DNA of 64,000 nt, taken from Pseudomonas sp. JUb42 (GTDB lineage Bacteria > Pseudomonadota > Gammaproteobacteria > Pseudomonadales > Pseudomonadaceae). Where the stretch lies: positions 310,001 to 374,000 of the forward strand of contig NZ_JANUFD010000006.1 in NCBI RefSeq assembly GCF_024807945.1, given 5' to 3'. Of this stretch, positions 21,647-30,580 are shown piece by piece (within the stretch, counting starts at the first letter, position 1; each line of letters starts with the position of its first letter). A program made the translations under genes and the position numbers. The notes beneath the pieces are model-generated. The model was given only the letters and a program-made list of their open reading frames with translations. It searched no databases and had not been told where the DNA came from.

Positions 21647-21893
21647 ATAGGGATGCTCCGTATATAAAATGAATTTAAGTGGATTGATTGTCACTAATTA
21701 CAACAATCAATTAACCTTTCGCCACTCTATGGAAAAATCCATATTTTGATTATTTAATTCGTGCATAGCACATTCTTCTGTTCTCCCTGTTAAAAATTCC
21801 CGCCAGCTAACGACTTTTGTCAAAGCCCCATTTTTTTTGCGCCCCTAGTTAAATTTACGAGCAACATTAAAAACTCCTCCCCTATAAAAACAC

Positions 21894-22556
21894 TTATTCA
21901 CCCTTCGCAATTGACAGATGGATTATATGTTGAATAACCTCCACCCCTACTGCAGAGCTACTATCTTCAATACGAGGAAGCTCTCGATGCTTATCTTGGT
22001 TATTACTTGTTTTAGCCTCTAAATAACCGCCCCCTTCAACTATGTAAACAGGAGAAAAACAATATGGATCTACGTCAATGCCTGTAGAGTATTTCGCTAA
22101 GGATACAAAAATACTTTTTTTCAGTTCCTCACCGTCTACGGTCTCACATAGTGAGTGGGAAGACATCATGTCAAAAATGAGAAGGGGTCGTTGACTCAAA
22201 CCTTCAATAGTGACGCTCTTCCCAAGATGGATTTTTTGAATCCGTCGTTCTTCAAATGGTGTCTTCAAATCTATTACCCAACCGACATTATCGTGAGATG
22301 TACATTCACAATCACAGGCAATGAGAAATGCTCCTGGCCTTTTACGATTCCACATCACTGCCGCTTTTCGTGTTTCGCACGAAAGCAATATTTCGCGACC
22401 ATATTCACCAATATCCGCTGTGCACTCTCCGAAATGATTGCAATTAGCAACATCCCGCGCGAGCGACGAATAAAATGGCTGCCGAAAATCATCAGCCCCG
22501 ACAAGTTCCACATAGAACAACAAGCCAAAGGCAATAACTAAAACATTTCTAACCAA
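21894..22556 (-). CDS. Hypothetical exported protein in the effector cassette
   Basis: 220 residues, family not recognised. The start MVRNVLVIAFGLLFYVELVGA looks like a signal peptide cleaved before DDFRQPF. The mature part has about nine cysteines (for example CNHFGECTAD, CDCECTSHD), suggesting disulfides and a periplasmic location. The gene is markedly AT-rich compared with neighbouring core genes. It follows the probable immunity gene by about 100 bases in the same direction. It may be a second immunity protein, a remnant of an earlier cassette or unrelated cargo. Function is not assigned. Confidence 0.65.
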   Translation of the reverse strand: MVRNVLVIAFGLLFYVELVGADDFRQPFYSSLARDVANCNHFGECTADIGEYGREILLSCETRKAAVMWNRKRPGAFLIACDCECTSHDNVGWVIDLKTPFEERRIQKIHLGKSVTIEGLSQRPLLIFDMMSSHSLCETVDGEELKKSIFVSLAKYSTGIDVDPYCFSPVYIVEGGGYLEAKTSNNQDKHRELPRIEDSSSAVGVEVIQHIIHLSIAKGE

Positions 22557-22657
22557 CAGACTGCACCCTCGATTACTTATTAGGTTTCATGAGCAAAAAC
22601 CATCTGAAACCCCCAACAAACTTAGCGATTCAATTGGCGCGCTAAACCACAACCTGC

Positions 22658-23431
22658 TCACTTAGAATCTATTCTATTACATTGCATCCACATAACAATC
22701 GGCCCTTTCTTTGAGGAGTATAATATTTTGCAAAACCCAGCCATCGAGGTCATCACCTCAACGTCGTCACCATTTATCAAATACATATTACTTGAATTTT
22801 GAATAGTAGGTTCTGTATCTCCCCCGTATAGAAAAGCTTTTCCGTTGACGACACCCTTAATCACTAACGATGATTTGACAGCCTGAAAAATTGGCGACCG
22901 CAAGGCATTCTTGATTGACTCCCTATTTTTATAGGGATAAACGTAAGTGGAGCCACCCTCAGAGTTTACAAAGTCCCCTCCAATATCAAAATAACTAGAA
23001 AGTTTCTCGTCCCTAAGCAACCTTTGCTCCCGACTTCTGAACACACTCACATCATAAATATCACCTACCGACTCCCACGCGCTTGGTTTATCCATGCTGT
23101 GAATGACAAATAAAAGCTCTTCTGCCTCACCTTCAATGGACTGTAAAAAAACATCATTTATCCGCCCCTTGGTCCCTGCATATGGAAATTCATAAATAAG
23201 CTCTAGCCTTCCGGATTCAGGCGCTGAATACATGGATATTTTGTGAGAGACAGCAGATATTTTTCCTCCTGTATTGTCATCCGCCTCCATGTGAAAAAAG
23301 CATGCTACTACGCCATTTATAGCTACCGATCGATAGGCTTCTTTCAGACCTAACTCACTGCATGCACGATCATCTGCAAGTGCAACCGAAAACAAGCAAT
23401 AACAAAACAGAGGCAGCATAAACTTAATCAT
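22658..23431 (-). CDS. Probable periplasmic immunity protein for the GH19 effector
   Basis: 257 residues, no family recognised. The N-terminus MIKFMLPLFCYCLFSVALA is a likely signal peptide, with the mature protein starting near DDRACSELG. Its ATG overlaps the end of the effector gene by 8 bases (23424-23431), so the two are translationally coupled, as expected for a toxin-immunity pair. A periplasmic location fits a peptidoglycan-degrading toxin. The gene is AT-rich like the effector's C-terminal region. The immunity role is inferred from position, export signal and composition only. Confidence 0.72.
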   Translation of the reverse strand: MIKFMLPLFCYCLFSVALADDRACSELGLKEAYRSVAINGVVACFFHMEADDNTGGKISAVSHKISMYSAPESGRLELIYEFPYAGTKGRINDVFLQSIEGEAEELLFVIHSMDKPSAWESVGDIYDVSVFRSREQRLLRDEKLSSYFDIGGDFVNSEGGSTYVYPYKNRESIKNALRSPIFQAVKSSLVIKGVVNGKAFLYGGDTEPTIQNSSNMYLINGDDVEVMTSMAGFCKILYSSKKGPIVMWMQCNRIDSK

Positions 23432-26177
23432 TTCTAGAACACCCGCTTCGGAAATGGCGATTAAATATAGGAGAAATCTCTCGTTTGAATCGTTGTCGCT
23501 CAGACAGTCCTTCCAATCCGGTATTTATCGGCCGTGTTACCGCAATGACTGCGGCATCTCCAGAAAGTGAAATGTTTTCAGCAATAGTCGCTATATTCCT
23601 ACTCTTCCAGAACCACAAAGCGGTCTCTATGGCCACTGAAAAATCAGTTTCTAAAAGCTCAGGATTGGAGTCAATTGGAAGGCCAGTTTCTTTTGCACAC
23701 TTCTTATATGTCTCATAATGCGTAAGATGGATCAGCCCCCGCCCGCGAAAATCTTTCCCCGGTTGCTCTTTACTCCCGAAGCAATGTTCGCCGTAGGCCG
23801 CATCATTTCCAATCAGGTTTTCATCAATCCATATTAGCTTTTCCGATTCGTTCGCAAATGTAATTCCTTTCCTAGCAAAACCTGCGTTAATTGCGGTCGG
23901 CGCCATTCTGTAAAGCTTTGCGGATGTATAAGTCCTTCTTGAATAATTCAAGGACTCTCGGAGATATACAAAACCACCGGTCTCTTTTTTTGCTTGTGCT
24001 AAAAGATGCTTAATCTGATCACAGCTATCCACATCATATTTTCTAAACAGCTGCCCAGAGGCTTCTACCATTGAGTTAATGAAGGATTCCGCCACTTTAT
24101 CACCACATATCTCCTCAAAAAACTCTTTGGTCAAATGTATAACAGAACTGCATTTTTTGCATATTGAACTCGCGTATGTATTTCCCATAAACTTACTACT
24201 CATTCCTAGCGGGTGAAAGTGGTACACCTTCCCGCTCTCTTGCAACCCAACCTTCTCTGCCACCTCACTCCACCAACCCAATTGCTTGATCCGGTCTTTC
24301 TCCGCCAGCCAATTCAAGTTCGGCGTCGAGCCGCTATGCCCGAGCAGTTCATCCAGGGCATCCCACTTCTTCGGTGTGTGGTACCACTCGCTTTCAGAGT
24401 GGAAGATCAGTTGCGAGATGGATTGCGCATGGGCCGGCAGGCTGAGTGCCGCGCGCAATTCCGGAGCGGTGATCTGACCGTCGCGGTTGCGGTCGATGAT
24501 GTCGTACAGACGTTCCTTGATCGGTCCTTTGTCTCCCGCGTCGGCGATTGGGCCAAAGCGTTCGAGTTGAACATCGTCAAAGCGATTGGCGATGCGCAGG
24601 TAAGACGCCAGCATGAGTCGTGGAGGATCGAAGTTGAACAGGGCGTCATAACCGTCCCACTCCCATGGGCTGACCCAAGGTGTGACGCCGACCTCTTCGC
24701 ATATCCAGCCATCGAGCAAGGTGTTATTGGCGTCGTGCAGCAGGCCGTCGAGGCGATACCAGTTGCAGGTCTTGCGATCCCACGCAGCGGGGACGGTGAT
24801 CTTGCGTTCGGCGGGTAAGCCATCGAGCAGACTTTTGGGAACCTGCAGGTCGGCGTCGCTCGGAGTGCTGGCGGCGCTGAGCGTGGGTGGATATTGAGGG
24901 CTGAAGTGCTCTTGATGGGCGACGACAGGCGTGCCCTTGGCAAGCTTCAGCCAGGTCTTGCTGGTGGCGGGTAGACGTTGCGCCCAAGCGCGGCTGTTCT
25001 TGATGAAGACTTCGACGTCATCGCCGCTGAATACCTCCAGGTGCAGCTTTCTTTCCGGCTGCTGCGCGCCCTGGTCTTGATACAGGCCGATATGGCCGAT
25101 CAGATCCCCGGCCTTGATGGGGACAGGCTGGTCGAGAACGACTACTTGATCCTGCGCCAAGGGTTCCTGTTTGCCTTGCAGCGACGGGTAGTGCACGTAC
25201 TGGTTGATGTGCTCCAGTTTGCGGAAGGCGCCTTCACCGCTGACCGTGACCTCCGTGCCGTTGGGCAGCGCCCCCAGGACTTCGACTTCTTTGCCAAACC
25301 GGTCACGGCTGCGCGGTTCGGCGCGGATATTCAGTTTCGTTGCACAGTGAATTCGGTACTGGCCGCCAGCGATGGGGCGTAAGTAATCGGCCGAGATATA
25401 GCCGCGCAGGGCACCCTCGGCATCCTTCAGGTAGTCCGGGCCTGAGGTGCTTTCCAGCTTGCGGAAATTCCCCTCGCCGCTGACCGTAACCTGACTGCCT
25501 CGTAGCGCCAGATCGAGAATGGGGCCCGTTGGGCCATGAGCCCGGACGTTCAGGCCTTGTTGGTCCGGGTAACGGATATGCATGTCGTTGACGTCCTGCT
25601 TGACGTAACGGGTGGCCCCTTCGGACCAGAACGGCGGGCGTGCGATGGTTTCGTCGCCCTCGTATACCGCCCAGTCCTGCAGATGCATGTACAGGCTGTA
25701 GAAGATCAGGCTGGGTGGTTCGACCTCGCTGCTTTCGACTTTCGGCAACTGGAGGCGATGGCGGACCAGCACAAAGTTGCGCGAGAAGGGTTTGTTGACG
25801 GTGATGTTGTTGACCCAGTACATCGTGGTCGGCGAATGCCGGTCAATGCGGTATGCCACCACTTCACCATCAGCCAAACAGTGGACACTGGATTGATCCA
25901 GCGTGTCGGCCGTGCCGCCGTCGAAATGGATACCGCCATGCCAGAGGCCGCTGGCGCCCAACGGATAGAAACCTGCCACTGCCTTGGCCAGATGGGTCAG
26001 TTGCTGCAATGGATTGCGGTTGTCTTTGAACGGGTGGCTCCAGTTCTTTACCACCGGCACGGCATTGGCGCGGACCTCGGACAGCAACGGCGAAAGGATG
26101 GGCAGCGCGTCTAGTGTTGGCGAGAACGGGTCGTAGGGTTGTTTGAACCGCAAGAAGTCGGGGGCGTAATTGACCAT
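23424..26177 (-). CDS. Chimeric T6SS cell-wall effector: M23-like, SH3, EF-hand, GH19
   Basis: 917 residues. Residues about 80-385 resemble an M23/LytM peptidase: HGGIHFDGG near 80-88, LVRHRL, FYSLYMHL and IKAGDLIGHIG...LHLEVF near 350-380. It is split by two SH3-like repeats (about 209-266 and 275-325) that both contain VTVSGEG.FRKLE. The final M23 HxH reads LHLE, so peptidase activity is doubtful. An EF-hand loop DRNRDGQITAPEL lies near 557-570. The C-terminus (about 690-917) is GH19 lysozyme/chitinase-like, with Glu732 in AKKETGGF as the likely acid and FRGRGLIHLTHYETY following. It should cleave peptidoglycan in the target periplasm. The ATG has AAGGAG nine bases upstream and lies 28 bases after the vgrG stop. 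DNA from about 24240 downwards turns AT-rich, marking a separately acquired toxin end. Confidence 0.87.
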   Translation of the reverse strand: MVNYAPDFLRFKQPYDPFSPTLDALPILSPLLSEVRANAVPVVKNWSHPFKDNRNPLQQLTHLAKAVAGFYPLGASGLWHGGIHFDGGTADTLDQSSVHCLADGEVVAYRIDRHSPTTMYWVNNITVNKPFSRNFVLVRHRLQLPKVESSEVEPPSLIFYSLYMHLQDWAVYEGDETIARPPFWSEGATRYVKQDVNDMHIRYPDQQGLNVRAHGPTGPILDLALRGSQVTVSGEGNFRKLESTSGPDYLKDAEGALRGYISADYLRPIAGGQYRIHCATKLNIRAEPRSRDRFGKEVEVLGALPNGTEVTVSGEGAFRKLEHINQYVHYPSLQGKQEPLAQDQVVVLDQPVPIKAGDLIGHIGLYQDQGAQQPERKLHLEVFSGDDVEVFIKNSRAWAQRLPATSKTWLKLAKGTPVVAHQEHFSPQYPPTLSAASTPSDADLQVPKSLLDGLPAERKITVPAAWDRKTCNWYRLDGLLHDANNTLLDGWICEEVGVTPWVSPWEWDGYDALFNFDPPRLMLASYLRIANRFDDVQLERFGPIADAGDKGPIKERLYDIIDRNRDGQITAPELRAALSLPAHAQSISQLIFHSESEWYHTPKKWDALDELLGHSGSTPNLNWLAEKDRIKQLGWWSEVAEKVGLQESGKVYHFHPLGMSSKFMGNTYASSICKKCSSVIHLTKEFFEEICGDKVAESFINSMVEASGQLFRKYDVDSCDQIKHLLAQAKKETGGFVYLRESLNYSRRTYTSAKLYRMAPTAINAGFARKGITFANESEKLIWIDENLIGNDAAYGEHCFGSKEQPGKDFRGRGLIHLTHYETYKKCAKETGLPIDSNPELLETDFSVAIETALWFWKSRNIATIAENISLSGDAAVIAVTRPINTGLEGLSERQRFKREISPIFNRHFRSGCSRND

Positions 26178-26205
26178 GGTGTGTTTTGCTCCTTGTGCAA
26201 TGGCT

Positions 26206-28599
26206 TTAGCCAGAGAAGTCCGTGAGCCCCAAGGACTCGATCTCTTGTTTGGTGAGTTGAGGTGCTTGTGGCATACCCAGTGGCTGACTGGCTGCGCCGC
26301 TGTATTGGAAAACTGCGGATTTAACGAGGTAATCCCCCACCGTCCCCGACTCAATCTTGTTCGGATCAATGCTGATGTAGCTGCCGCCGCCGTTAAGGAC
26401 GATCTTCTTCTTGGCGGTGATATGGATCTCATCTTCGGTGCTGATGATCTGTAAACCCTGCCGCGCCAGCAGTTCCAGGCTGTCGTTCTGCGCCTGCACT
26501 TTCACCGGGCCCTGATTGGCAATCAGCTTGATACCCAGCTTGCGCACGAACAGGCTCAGGCCTTCGCCGACGCCGATAAACAGGCGCTTGACCACGCTGA
26601 TATCGGTCTGGTGACCGGCGTTGAGCATCAGGTTTTTCCGTGCCGTCAGTTGCAGGTGCTGGCCGCTGGTCAGAGCGATGCCTTGGGGGGCGCTGAGCAG
26701 CAGGACGGCGGATTTGAGTTGATCCAGGTCCTGTTTGAGCAGGTTGAGTTGCGCCTGTACATCGGCGGGATCGGCCTGGCTGGCCTGGGCATCTTTGGAC
26801 AGGTCTTGCAGTTGCTCGCCCGCGTCTTGCAGACGTGTGACGGCGTCGGCCATGTCGAGGACCTGGCCTTGCGCCTTGGCCTGTTCATCGGCACTGATAA
26901 ACACACCCTTGCCGCCACGTATCGCCCCCCAGCCATCGCTGCGCAGTTCAAACCCTTCACCACGTTTCTTCTTCTCGGCATCAACCAGATGCCCCAGATT
27001 CAACTGGCTCTTGCCGCCGTACTCGGTGCTGAGCTTGACGTGTTCTTCACCCCGGCGGTCTTCCATGCGCAGTTTGTTGTTGGCCGGCGTGCGCAGGACG
27101 TTGCGGGTGTAGTCGCGTTTGCCCAGGGTGACGTGGTCGGGGTGTTTATTGTCGTGCAGGGCGTAGGCGATGTAGGGGCGGTCGATATCGCCTTGTTCGA
27201 AGGCCACGGCCACTTCTGTGCCGCAGATCAGCGGCAGGTGCAGACCATGCGTGTCACCGGCGTAGGGCCGGGCCAGGCGCAGCCACATGCTTTCCCAACC
27301 GGGTTTCCAGGTGTCGCGGTCGAACAGGAAGTTGACCTTGTAGCGGCCTTCCATATCGATATGGCCGTAGGGGTCATTGGCGCGCGTGCTGGCGACTCGT
27401 GCCGGCACGGTGCCGGCGATTTGGGGTTTGGGCAGCAGCGGTGGGCGAAAGCAGATGTCTTCGGCATAGGGCATGGCCTGGAAGGTCACTTCCAGGCTGC
27501 GGTCGCGGGCGGCGGTGAGTTTTACCTGGGTAATCACTGCGCCGGGCTTGAAGGCGTCGAGGGCGTTGTCGGTGATCTTGAGGATCTGCGCCGGGGCCAG
27601 GGTCGCCAGGCTGCTGATGCCGCTGAGGCGGGCCTGGTCGTTGAGGTAGCGTTCGTGACGCAGGCGCGCATAGAAGAAGCCGCTTTCACTTTGCAGGTCT
27701 TCGTCCTTGGCCAGTTTGTCGCCGAGCACGCTGTAGGGTTCACCGTAGTGATAGGCCTCACCGTAGGTGGTGGGGTCGCCTCGGGTCTGGTCCACTTCGC
27801 CATCAAGCCAGGCACGGGCATCGCGGTGATGGTAGGCGCGGAAGTTGATGGTTTTTTCGACGACCTGATGCTGGGTCTGCAGAGCCCAAACGCTGTCCTG
27901 GCCGCTGTCGCTGAGGCCGGACGATGGCAGGTTCGGCAACTCGATACGCGGCCTGATGTAGTGACGCTGGTCATCGTGGAACTCCACCACGTCGATCTTC
28001 AGGCGCTCGTCACGGGTGAGGCGATACCAGATGCCCACCTCGGCCAGCAGACGCGAAATAAAGGCCAGGTCGCTTTCGTTGTATTGCATGACCTGGTCGC
28101 GCCGTGGGTAGTCGCGCACCAGGCTGAAGAGAAAGTCCTGGCCCTCGAAATCGTGACGGCTGCGCAGGACGCTTTCAACGATCTGCGGCACGGACTGCTG
28201 TTGGTAGATGCGAAACTGTTTGCCCTTGCCCAGCAAGGCCAGGCGAGGTTGCAAGGTGACTTCATAGCGGGCTTCGTCGCGGGAACTGGACAGGCGTTTG
28301 AAGTCCGTGATCATGCCGTGCAGGGTGCGCAGGGGCGCTTCGGGCACGATGTCGGACGAGCTAAGCCGTTTTTTCGTAAACGTGGCAGGCATCCGGTGCA
28401 GAGTGAAATCGGCGCGTTTGCCGAGGATGCGGTCCACGGCGATGTCCTGCTCGGGGCAGGTGAATTCCACAACATATTTATAGGGTTCGCTCAACCGCTC
28501 CGTGCCGGTGAAGGCGAGGATGTCGAGGTTGGCGTCGAGGCCTCTGACGCGGAGTTTGTGGCGGGTGTGGTCGAAGAACACCTTGAGTGGGCTGGCCAT
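26206..28599 (-). CDS. vgrG: T6SS spike protein VgrG
   Basis: 797 residues starting MASPLKVFFDHTRHKLRVRGLD. The N-terminal gp27-like part (about 1-380) is followed by the gp5 OB-fold/needle region (AVAFEQGDIDRPYIAYALHDNKHPD and KLRMEDRRGEEHVKLSTEYGGKSQLNLGH) and a DUF2345 beta-helix extension (LNAGHQTDISVVKRLFIGVGEG). A coiled-coil-like insert with repeated Gln/Asp/Leu occurs near residues 600-650. AAGGGG precedes the chosen ATG by nine bases; an ATG seven codons upstream lacks this. It heads the island, with the effector gene 28 bases downstream, so the two very probably act together. No tssB/C/hcp genes are present here, so it depends on a T6SS encoded elsewhere. Confidence 0.95.
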   Translation of the reverse strand: MASPLKVFFDHTRHKLRVRGLDANLDILAFTGTERLSEPYKYVVEFTCPEQDIAVDRILGKRADFTLHRMPATFTKKRLSSSDIVPEAPLRTLHGMITDFKRLSSSRDEARYEVTLQPRLALLGKGKQFRIYQQQSVPQIVESVLRSRHDFEGQDFLFSLVRDYPRRDQVMQYNESDLAFISRLLAEVGIWYRLTRDERLKIDVVEFHDDQRHYIRPRIELPNLPSSGLSDSGQDSVWALQTQHQVVEKTINFRAYHHRDARAWLDGEVDQTRGDPTTYGEAYHYGEPYSVLGDKLAKDEDLQSESGFFYARLRHERYLNDQARLSGISSLATLAPAQILKITDNALDAFKPGAVITQVKLTAARDRSLEVTFQAMPYAEDICFRPPLLPKPQIAGTVPARVASTRANDPYGHIDMEGRYKVNFLFDRDTWKPGWESMWLRLARPYAGDTHGLHLPLICGTEVAVAFEQGDIDRPYIAYALHDNKHPDHVTLGKRDYTRNVLRTPANNKLRMEDRRGEEHVKLSTEYGGKSQLNLGHLVDAEKKKRGEGFELRSDGWGAIRGGKGVFISADEQAKAQGQVLDMADAVTRLQDAGEQLQDLSKDAQASQADPADVQAQLNLLKQDLDQLKSAVLLLSAPQGIALTSGQHLQLTARKNLMLNAGHQTDISVVKRLFIGVGEGLSLFVRKLGIKLIANQGPVKVQAQNDSLELLARQGLQIISTEDEIHITAKKKIVLNGGGSYISIDPNKIESGTVGDYLVKSAVFQYSGAASQPLGMPQAPQLTKQEIESLGLTDFSG

Positions 28600-29110
28600 G
28601 ATCAGAGCCCCTTCAAACACGTGCCGAAGGACACATCCAGATGATCCACCAATAACTCAGTTATTTTCTTCATATGACTAACATCCTCATCTCACCTAAA
28701 AATTCGCCATTGCTGTGCCGAAAATAGAGAAGCTCGCAGGCCAACTGCAGGAGTCAACAACGAGAAGAACGTCTTAAATCCACGATGGCAAAGCGATGAA
28801 GCCGGACACGTAGGCACAGCTCATATATCAGACACCGAACACTGAGTTATCCTTCATCGCGAGTCCATACCACAAAGCAACTTTGGGAAAAATCGCCGAC
28901 AACATCGGAAATATCCTACGCGCAAACTTCAAACTCTATTCCAACTAACAAAAACCAGCTCCGTTTAACGAACATAAATATTGTTTAATAGAGATAAGTC
29001 AGCACCAAGCTGGAAACATTGAAGTCCAAGCTCATTAGCAGGAGTTGGAAGTAATATCGCACTTACATACCCAGCGACGCATTGCACGCCGCCAGGCCCC
29101 AATCAACCAG
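28600..29110. other. Intergenic region upstream of vgrG
   Basis: About 510 bases, richer in A+T than the flanking genes, with no convincing open frame. It separates the pump operon end from the vgrG start and should contain the vgrG promoter. The one clear structure is a perfect 15-base palindrome at 28651-28665. I found no -24/-12 sigma-54 signal. Confidence 0.55.
28651..28665. promoter_or_regulatory. Palindrome AATAACT-C-AGTTATT upstream of vgrG
   Basis: A perfect inverted repeat with a single central base, 51 bases before the vgrG ATG. Its position suits an operator or part of the 5' leader. The regulator is unknown, and the low base complexity means chance cannot be excluded. Confidence 0.35.
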
Positions 29111-30580
29111 TCAATCCTTGAGCTGCAACCCCTGCCCGGCGTCCCAACCGCCGCCCAGCGCCGCAATCAGCTGCACGCTGGCCACCAGGCGGCTTTGCAG
29201 CAACGTCAGCACACTGCGTTCATTGCTCAGGGCCGTGGTCTGTACGTTGACCACATCCAGGTAGCCGATCAGCCCGCTCTTGTACTGGTTGTTGGTCAGG
29301 CGCAGGGATTCCCGGGCTGAATCAAGTGCCTCAGCGCGCACCACGGCTTCGTCGGCGTAAACCTTGAGCTGCACGCGGTAGTTCTCCACTTCCTGGAAGC
29401 CGTTGAGCACGGCTTGACGGTATTGCGCGACGGTCTGGTCGTACACCGCTTCAGTGCGGTCGACCTCGGCCGAGCGCTGACCACCGTCGAACAGGGTCGT
29501 GGCCAGTTGCGGCCCTACGGACCAGAAGCGGTTCGGCAGGGTCAGCCAGTTGCTGAAGGTACTGCTGCTGTAGCCGCCGCTGAGGCTGAGGGTGAAGTCC
29601 GGGTAGTAGGCGGCCTTGGCCACGCCGATATTAGCGTTGGCGGCCATGACTGAACGTTCGGCGGCGGCGATGTCCGGGCGGCGTTCCAGCAGTTGTGACG
29701 GCACTGACGCCGGGATTTGCGGCAGCGCGGGAATGGACGTGGTCGGCGCCAGGCTGAACTCGGACGGCGCCTTGCCCATCAGCACGGCGATGGCGTTTTC
29801 ATACTGGGCGCGCTGCCATTGCAGGTCGATCAGGTCGGCCTGGGTGCTTTTCAACTGGGTCTGGGCCTGGGCGATGGCATCGCGGGCGGAGATACCGGCG
29901 CGGTACTGGTTTTGGGTCAGCTTCAGGGAGCGCTCATAGGCGTCCACTGTGGCTTCGAGCAGGCGTTTCTGTTCGTCGATCACCCGCAGTTGCAGGTAGT
30001 TCTGCACCAGTTCCGATTGCAGGCTCAGCTGCATCGACGCCAGGTCGGCGAGGCTGGCCTGGGCACTGGCGGTGTCGGCTTCCAGGCCGCGACGCAGCTT
30101 GCCCCAGATGTCCGCTTCCCAACTGACGCCCAGTTGGGTGTTGTAGGTATCGCGAATACCGCTGCTCGAGCTGCTCAGGCTGGAACTGCTGCTGCCGGTG
30201 CCCTGGCTGGAGCGGGTCTTGCCGGCGGACAGGTCGACCGTCGGGAAAAACGCCCCGCGGGCGCTGCGCACCAGGGCACGAGCCTGGCGGTACTGGGCCT
30301 CGTACTGGGCCACGGTCTGGTTGGAGCTGTTGAGGGTTTCGACCAGGCCATTGAGCTGGCTGTCGCCGTAGATTTCCCACCAGGCGCCACGGGCGAAGGC
30401 ATCGGCAGGCTTGGCCTGGCTCCAGCCTTCGGCGTTCTTGAACTGCGCAGGCGTGGTCACGTCCGGCTTGTGATAGTCAGGCCCTACCGCGCAGCCACCG
30501 AGCAGCGCCACGCACAGCGCCAACTGCAAGGTACGCAGCGGCCATGGATTGAGGGTTTTGGCAGTCAGGTGAGCGGTCAT
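29111..30580 (-). CDS. opmB: RND efflux outer-membrane lipoprotein (OpmB/NodT family)
   Basis: 489 residues. A lipoprotein signal peptide ends in ALLGGC, with Cys30 as the lipidated residue, followed by AVGPDYHKPDV, the classic start of OprM-type channels. Two outer-membrane efflux repeats follow, with LRVIDEQKRLLEATVDAYERSL and RPDIAAAERSVMAANANIGVAKAAYYPDFTLS as hallmarks. It forms the trimeric outer-membrane duct. The chosen ATG overlaps the upstream permease stop (ATGA at 30577-30580), supporting it over an ATG 14 codons earlier that lacks a signal peptide. It is the fourth gene of the muxABC-opmB-type operon. Confidence 0.93.
   Translation of the reverse strand: MTAHLTAKTLNPWPLRTLQLALCVALLGGCAVGPDYHKPDVTTPAQFKNAEGWSQAKPADAFARGAWWEIYGDSQLNGLVETLNSSNQTVAQYEAQYRQARALVRSARGAFFPTVDLSAGKTRSSQGTGSSSSSLSSSSSGIRDTYNTQLGVSWEADIWGKLRRGLEADTASAQASLADLASMQLSLQSELVQNYLQLRVIDEQKRLLEATVDAYERSLKLTQNQYRAGISARDAIAQAQTQLKSTQADLIDLQWQRAQYENAIAVLMGKAPSEFSLAPTTSIPALPQIPASVPSQLLERRPDIAAAERSVMAANANIGVAKAAYYPDFTLSLSGGYSSSTFSNWLTLPNRFWSVGPQLATTLFDGGQRSAEVDRTEAVYDQTVAQYRQAVLNGFQEVENYRVQLKVYADEAVVRAEALDSARESLRLTNNQYKSGLIGYLDVVNVQTTALSNERSVLTLLQSRLVASVQLIAALGGGWDAGQGLQLKD

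Noticed and set aside
22155-22541. Plus-strand 128-codon frame opposite the 220-aa exported protein gene
   Set aside because: No Shine-Dalgarno and no export or domain features; the minus-strand frame has a signal peptide and fits the operon direction.
14349-28599. Prophage or tailocin instead of T6SS
   Set aside because: No capsid, tail-tube, lysis or integrase genes; VgrG, PAAR, TssM-like and Tle1 are T6SS-specific.
28600-29110. Sigma-54 promoter for vgrG
   Set aside because: No GG-N10-GC element with a surrounding TGGCAC/TTGC consensus was found on the minus strand.
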